Assembly: GCA_027053145.1 (NCBI GenBank)
Contig: JALUED010000149.1
Span: 732 to 7,504 of the forward strand
Direction of reading: 5' to 3'
Source: Thermaceae bacterium
GTDB taxonomy: Bacteria; Deinococcota; Deinococci; Deinococcales; Marinithermaceae
DNA: 6,773 nt
Below the pieces are notes generated by a model. That model saw only the letters and a list, made by a program, of their open reading frames with translations, was not told the DNA's origin and ran no database searches. Shown in pieces: positions 5,893 to 6,773 of this stretch. The position numbers and the translations under genes were made by a program. The number at the start of each line of letters is the position of its first letter. Position 1 is the first letter of the stretch.

Positions 5893-6398
5893 ACCCGCCT
5901 CCGGGGCTCCGCCCGGCGGCGGTTTTGGTGCCGGTCTGGGCCCCCGGGGAGCTCGCGGCTGGCGAGCTCCTCTTCACCGTACGGGCCTCCCACCTTCCCC
6001 ACCACCGGGGGCAGATTAGCTTTCCCGGAGGGCGGCTGGAGCCAGGCGAGGGGCCGCTGGAAGCGGCGCTTCGGGAAGCGTTCGAGGAGGTTCGCCTTGC
6101 GCCCGAGCGGGTGCGGGTCTTAGGAGCCTTGCCTCCGGTGCTCTCGCCGGCGGGGTTTTGGGTCTTGCCGGTGGTGGGACGGATTTCGGAGCCCGCCGAG
6201 CTCGTGCCGAACCCGGAGGAGGTGGCCGAGGTCTTCTTCGCCCCCATCCCCGAGCTCCACGCCGCGCGGGCCTGGCCGGAGTGGCGGAGGGGCCGCTACG
6301 TCTGGCACTACCCTTGGCGGGGCCGAGACATCTGGGGGGTGACCGGGAACATCCTCCGCGCGTTTCTCGCTAGGCTGAGGGAGAAGGAGGCAGAATGA
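5865..6398 (+). CDS. Nudix hydrolase, CoA pyrophosphatase-like (NudL/NUDT7 group)
   Basis: This 177-aa Nudix protein is probably a coenzyme A or acyl-CoA diphosphatase, splitting CoA to 4'-phosphopantetheine and 3',5'-ADP in the cytoplasm. The Nudix box starts at Gly56: GRLEPGE (56-62), then Arg70-Glu71 and Glu74-Glu75 in ALREAFEEV supply the metal ligands. Just upstream, LLFTVRASHLPHHRGQ (35-50) followed by ISFPGG fits the NuCoA-type motif that separates CoA-specific Nudix enzymes from others. LPPVLSPAGFWVLPVVG (89-105) and VWHYPWRGRDIWGVTGNILR near the end are also typical of this group. The last Gly of the Nudix consensus is Arg77 here (EEVRL); this position is tolerant in CoA pyrophosphatases, and I recall E. 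coli NudL having a non-Gly residue there. The start is TTG 5865 with a good Shine-Dalgarno; the frame stays open upstream to 5616 only as a mazG shadow. It overlaps mazG by 28 bp and shares ATGA with the next gene. Confidence 0.9.
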   Translation: MFEPVPKRLNPPPGLRPAAVLVPVWAPGELAAGELLFTVRASHLPHHRGQISFPGGRLEPGEGPLEAALREAFEEVRLAPERVRVLGALPPVLSPAGFWVLPVVGRISEPAELVPNPEEVAEVFFAPIPELHAARAWPEWRRGRYVWHYPWRGRDIWGVTGNILRAFLARLREKEAE

Positions 6399-6773
6399 AG
6401 CGGGTCGCGATCTTGATCGAGGATCTTTTCAACGAGTTCGAGCTCATCTATCCCTACTACCGGGTGCAAGAAGCGGGTTTCGACGCGCTCCTCGTGGGTC
6501 CCGAGGCCAAGGTGTATAAGAGCAAGTCCGGGGTGGCGATGCGAGCGGCCGCCGCCGCCCGCGAGGTGGACCCCGCGGAGCTTGCCGGCCTCGTCATCCC
6601 TGGCGGGTACGCCCCCGACCGGCTCCGGCGGCACGAAGCGGTGCTCGAGCTCGTCCGCGCCGTGGACCGGGCGAAAAAGCCCATCGCCGCCATCTGCCAC
6701 GCCGGCTGGGTGCTGATCAGCGCCGGGGTGGTGAAGGGCCGCCGGAGCCGGTCGGGGGCGTACCCGCCAGGGA
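6395..6773 (+). CDS. PfpI/DJ-1 superfamily protein (deglycase/protease-like), 3' end beyond window
   Basis: The visible 126 residues show a class I glutamine-amidotransferase-like fold of the PfpI type, a group annotated as intracellular proteases or as DJ-1-like glyoxalase/deglycases that act on glycated proteins and nucleotides. Evidence in order: RVAILIEDLFNEFELIYPYYR (first strand and conserved acidic residue, shown as residues 3-23), GLVIPGGYAPDRLRRHEAVL (65-84), and the nucleophile elbow KPIAAICHAGWVLISAG with Cys101-His102, the PfpI catalytic pair. VVKGRR follows as expected. The residues after it (SRSGAYPPG) fit the family only loosely where a YPxxRDDLxNAG-type segment is expected, and the window ends there. 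ATG 6395 overlaps the upstream TGA as ATGA, with AGAAGGAGG a few bases before it, so translation is coupled to the Nudix gene. The actual reaction cannot be decided from sequence. Confidence 0.9.
   Translation, partial: MKRVAILIEDLFNEFELIYPYYRVQEAGFDALLVGPEAKVYKSKSGVAMRAAAAAREVDPAELAGLVIPGGYAPDRLRRHEAVLELVRAVDRAKKPIAAICHAGWVLISAGVVKGRRSRSGAYPPG

Noticed and set aside
1..6773. tRNA, rRNA, CRISPR array, insertion sequence or phage-like system
   Set aside because: No repeat-spacer pattern, cloverleaf sequence, transposase motif or terminal inverted repeats were seen, and the window is almost fully coding.

Overview
The window is GC-rich, gene-dense bacterial chromosome with strong G/C preference at third codon positions. 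Gene content, compact operons, GTG/TTG starts and leaderless-looking promoters suggest the Deinococcota, most likely a member of the Thermales. This is inferred from protein flavour and was not tested by a search.

Layout. A 49-bp divergent promoter region (4182-4230) splits the window into two operons. Leftward (minus strand) the order is mreB, fabZ, an LptF/LptG-family permease, an MGDG-synthase-type glycosyltransferase and a polysaccharide deacetylase. These genes are separated by 2 bp or overlap by a few bases, so they look like one cell-envelope transcription unit: shape scaffold, fatty-acid elongation, lipid transport, glycolipid synthesis and glycan trimming. Rightward (plus strand) the order is a prepilin peptidase (pilD), mazG, a CoA-pyrophosphatase-like Nudix hydrolase and a PfpI/DJ-1-family protein cut by the window end. 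The last three form a nucleotide, cofactor and protein 'house-cleaning' group with overlapping ends.

Most unusual points. (1) The prepilin peptidase is about 348 aa, longer than the usual 250-290, because its second catalytic half appears to be tandemly duplicated. An ungapped 96-residue offset aligns residues 145-210 with 241-306, and the upstream copy has lost the catalytic Asp (GFGD is replaced by GFHQ). (2) The divergent promoter region has two -10 boxes placed for leaderless or near-leaderless transcripts, with a dyad (CGGTCT-8-AGACCG) centred almost exactly between them. (3) The two distal genes of the left operon are broken as read: the glycosyltransferase has a frameshift and an internal deletion, and the deacetylase has an in-frame amber codon and no start codon in its frame. 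Every other gene is intact. This is either local decay of a glycan-modifying module or a local sequencing/assembly problem.

There is no intergenic stretch over 300 bp. I saw no tRNA, rRNA, CRISPR array, insertion sequence or convincing terminator.
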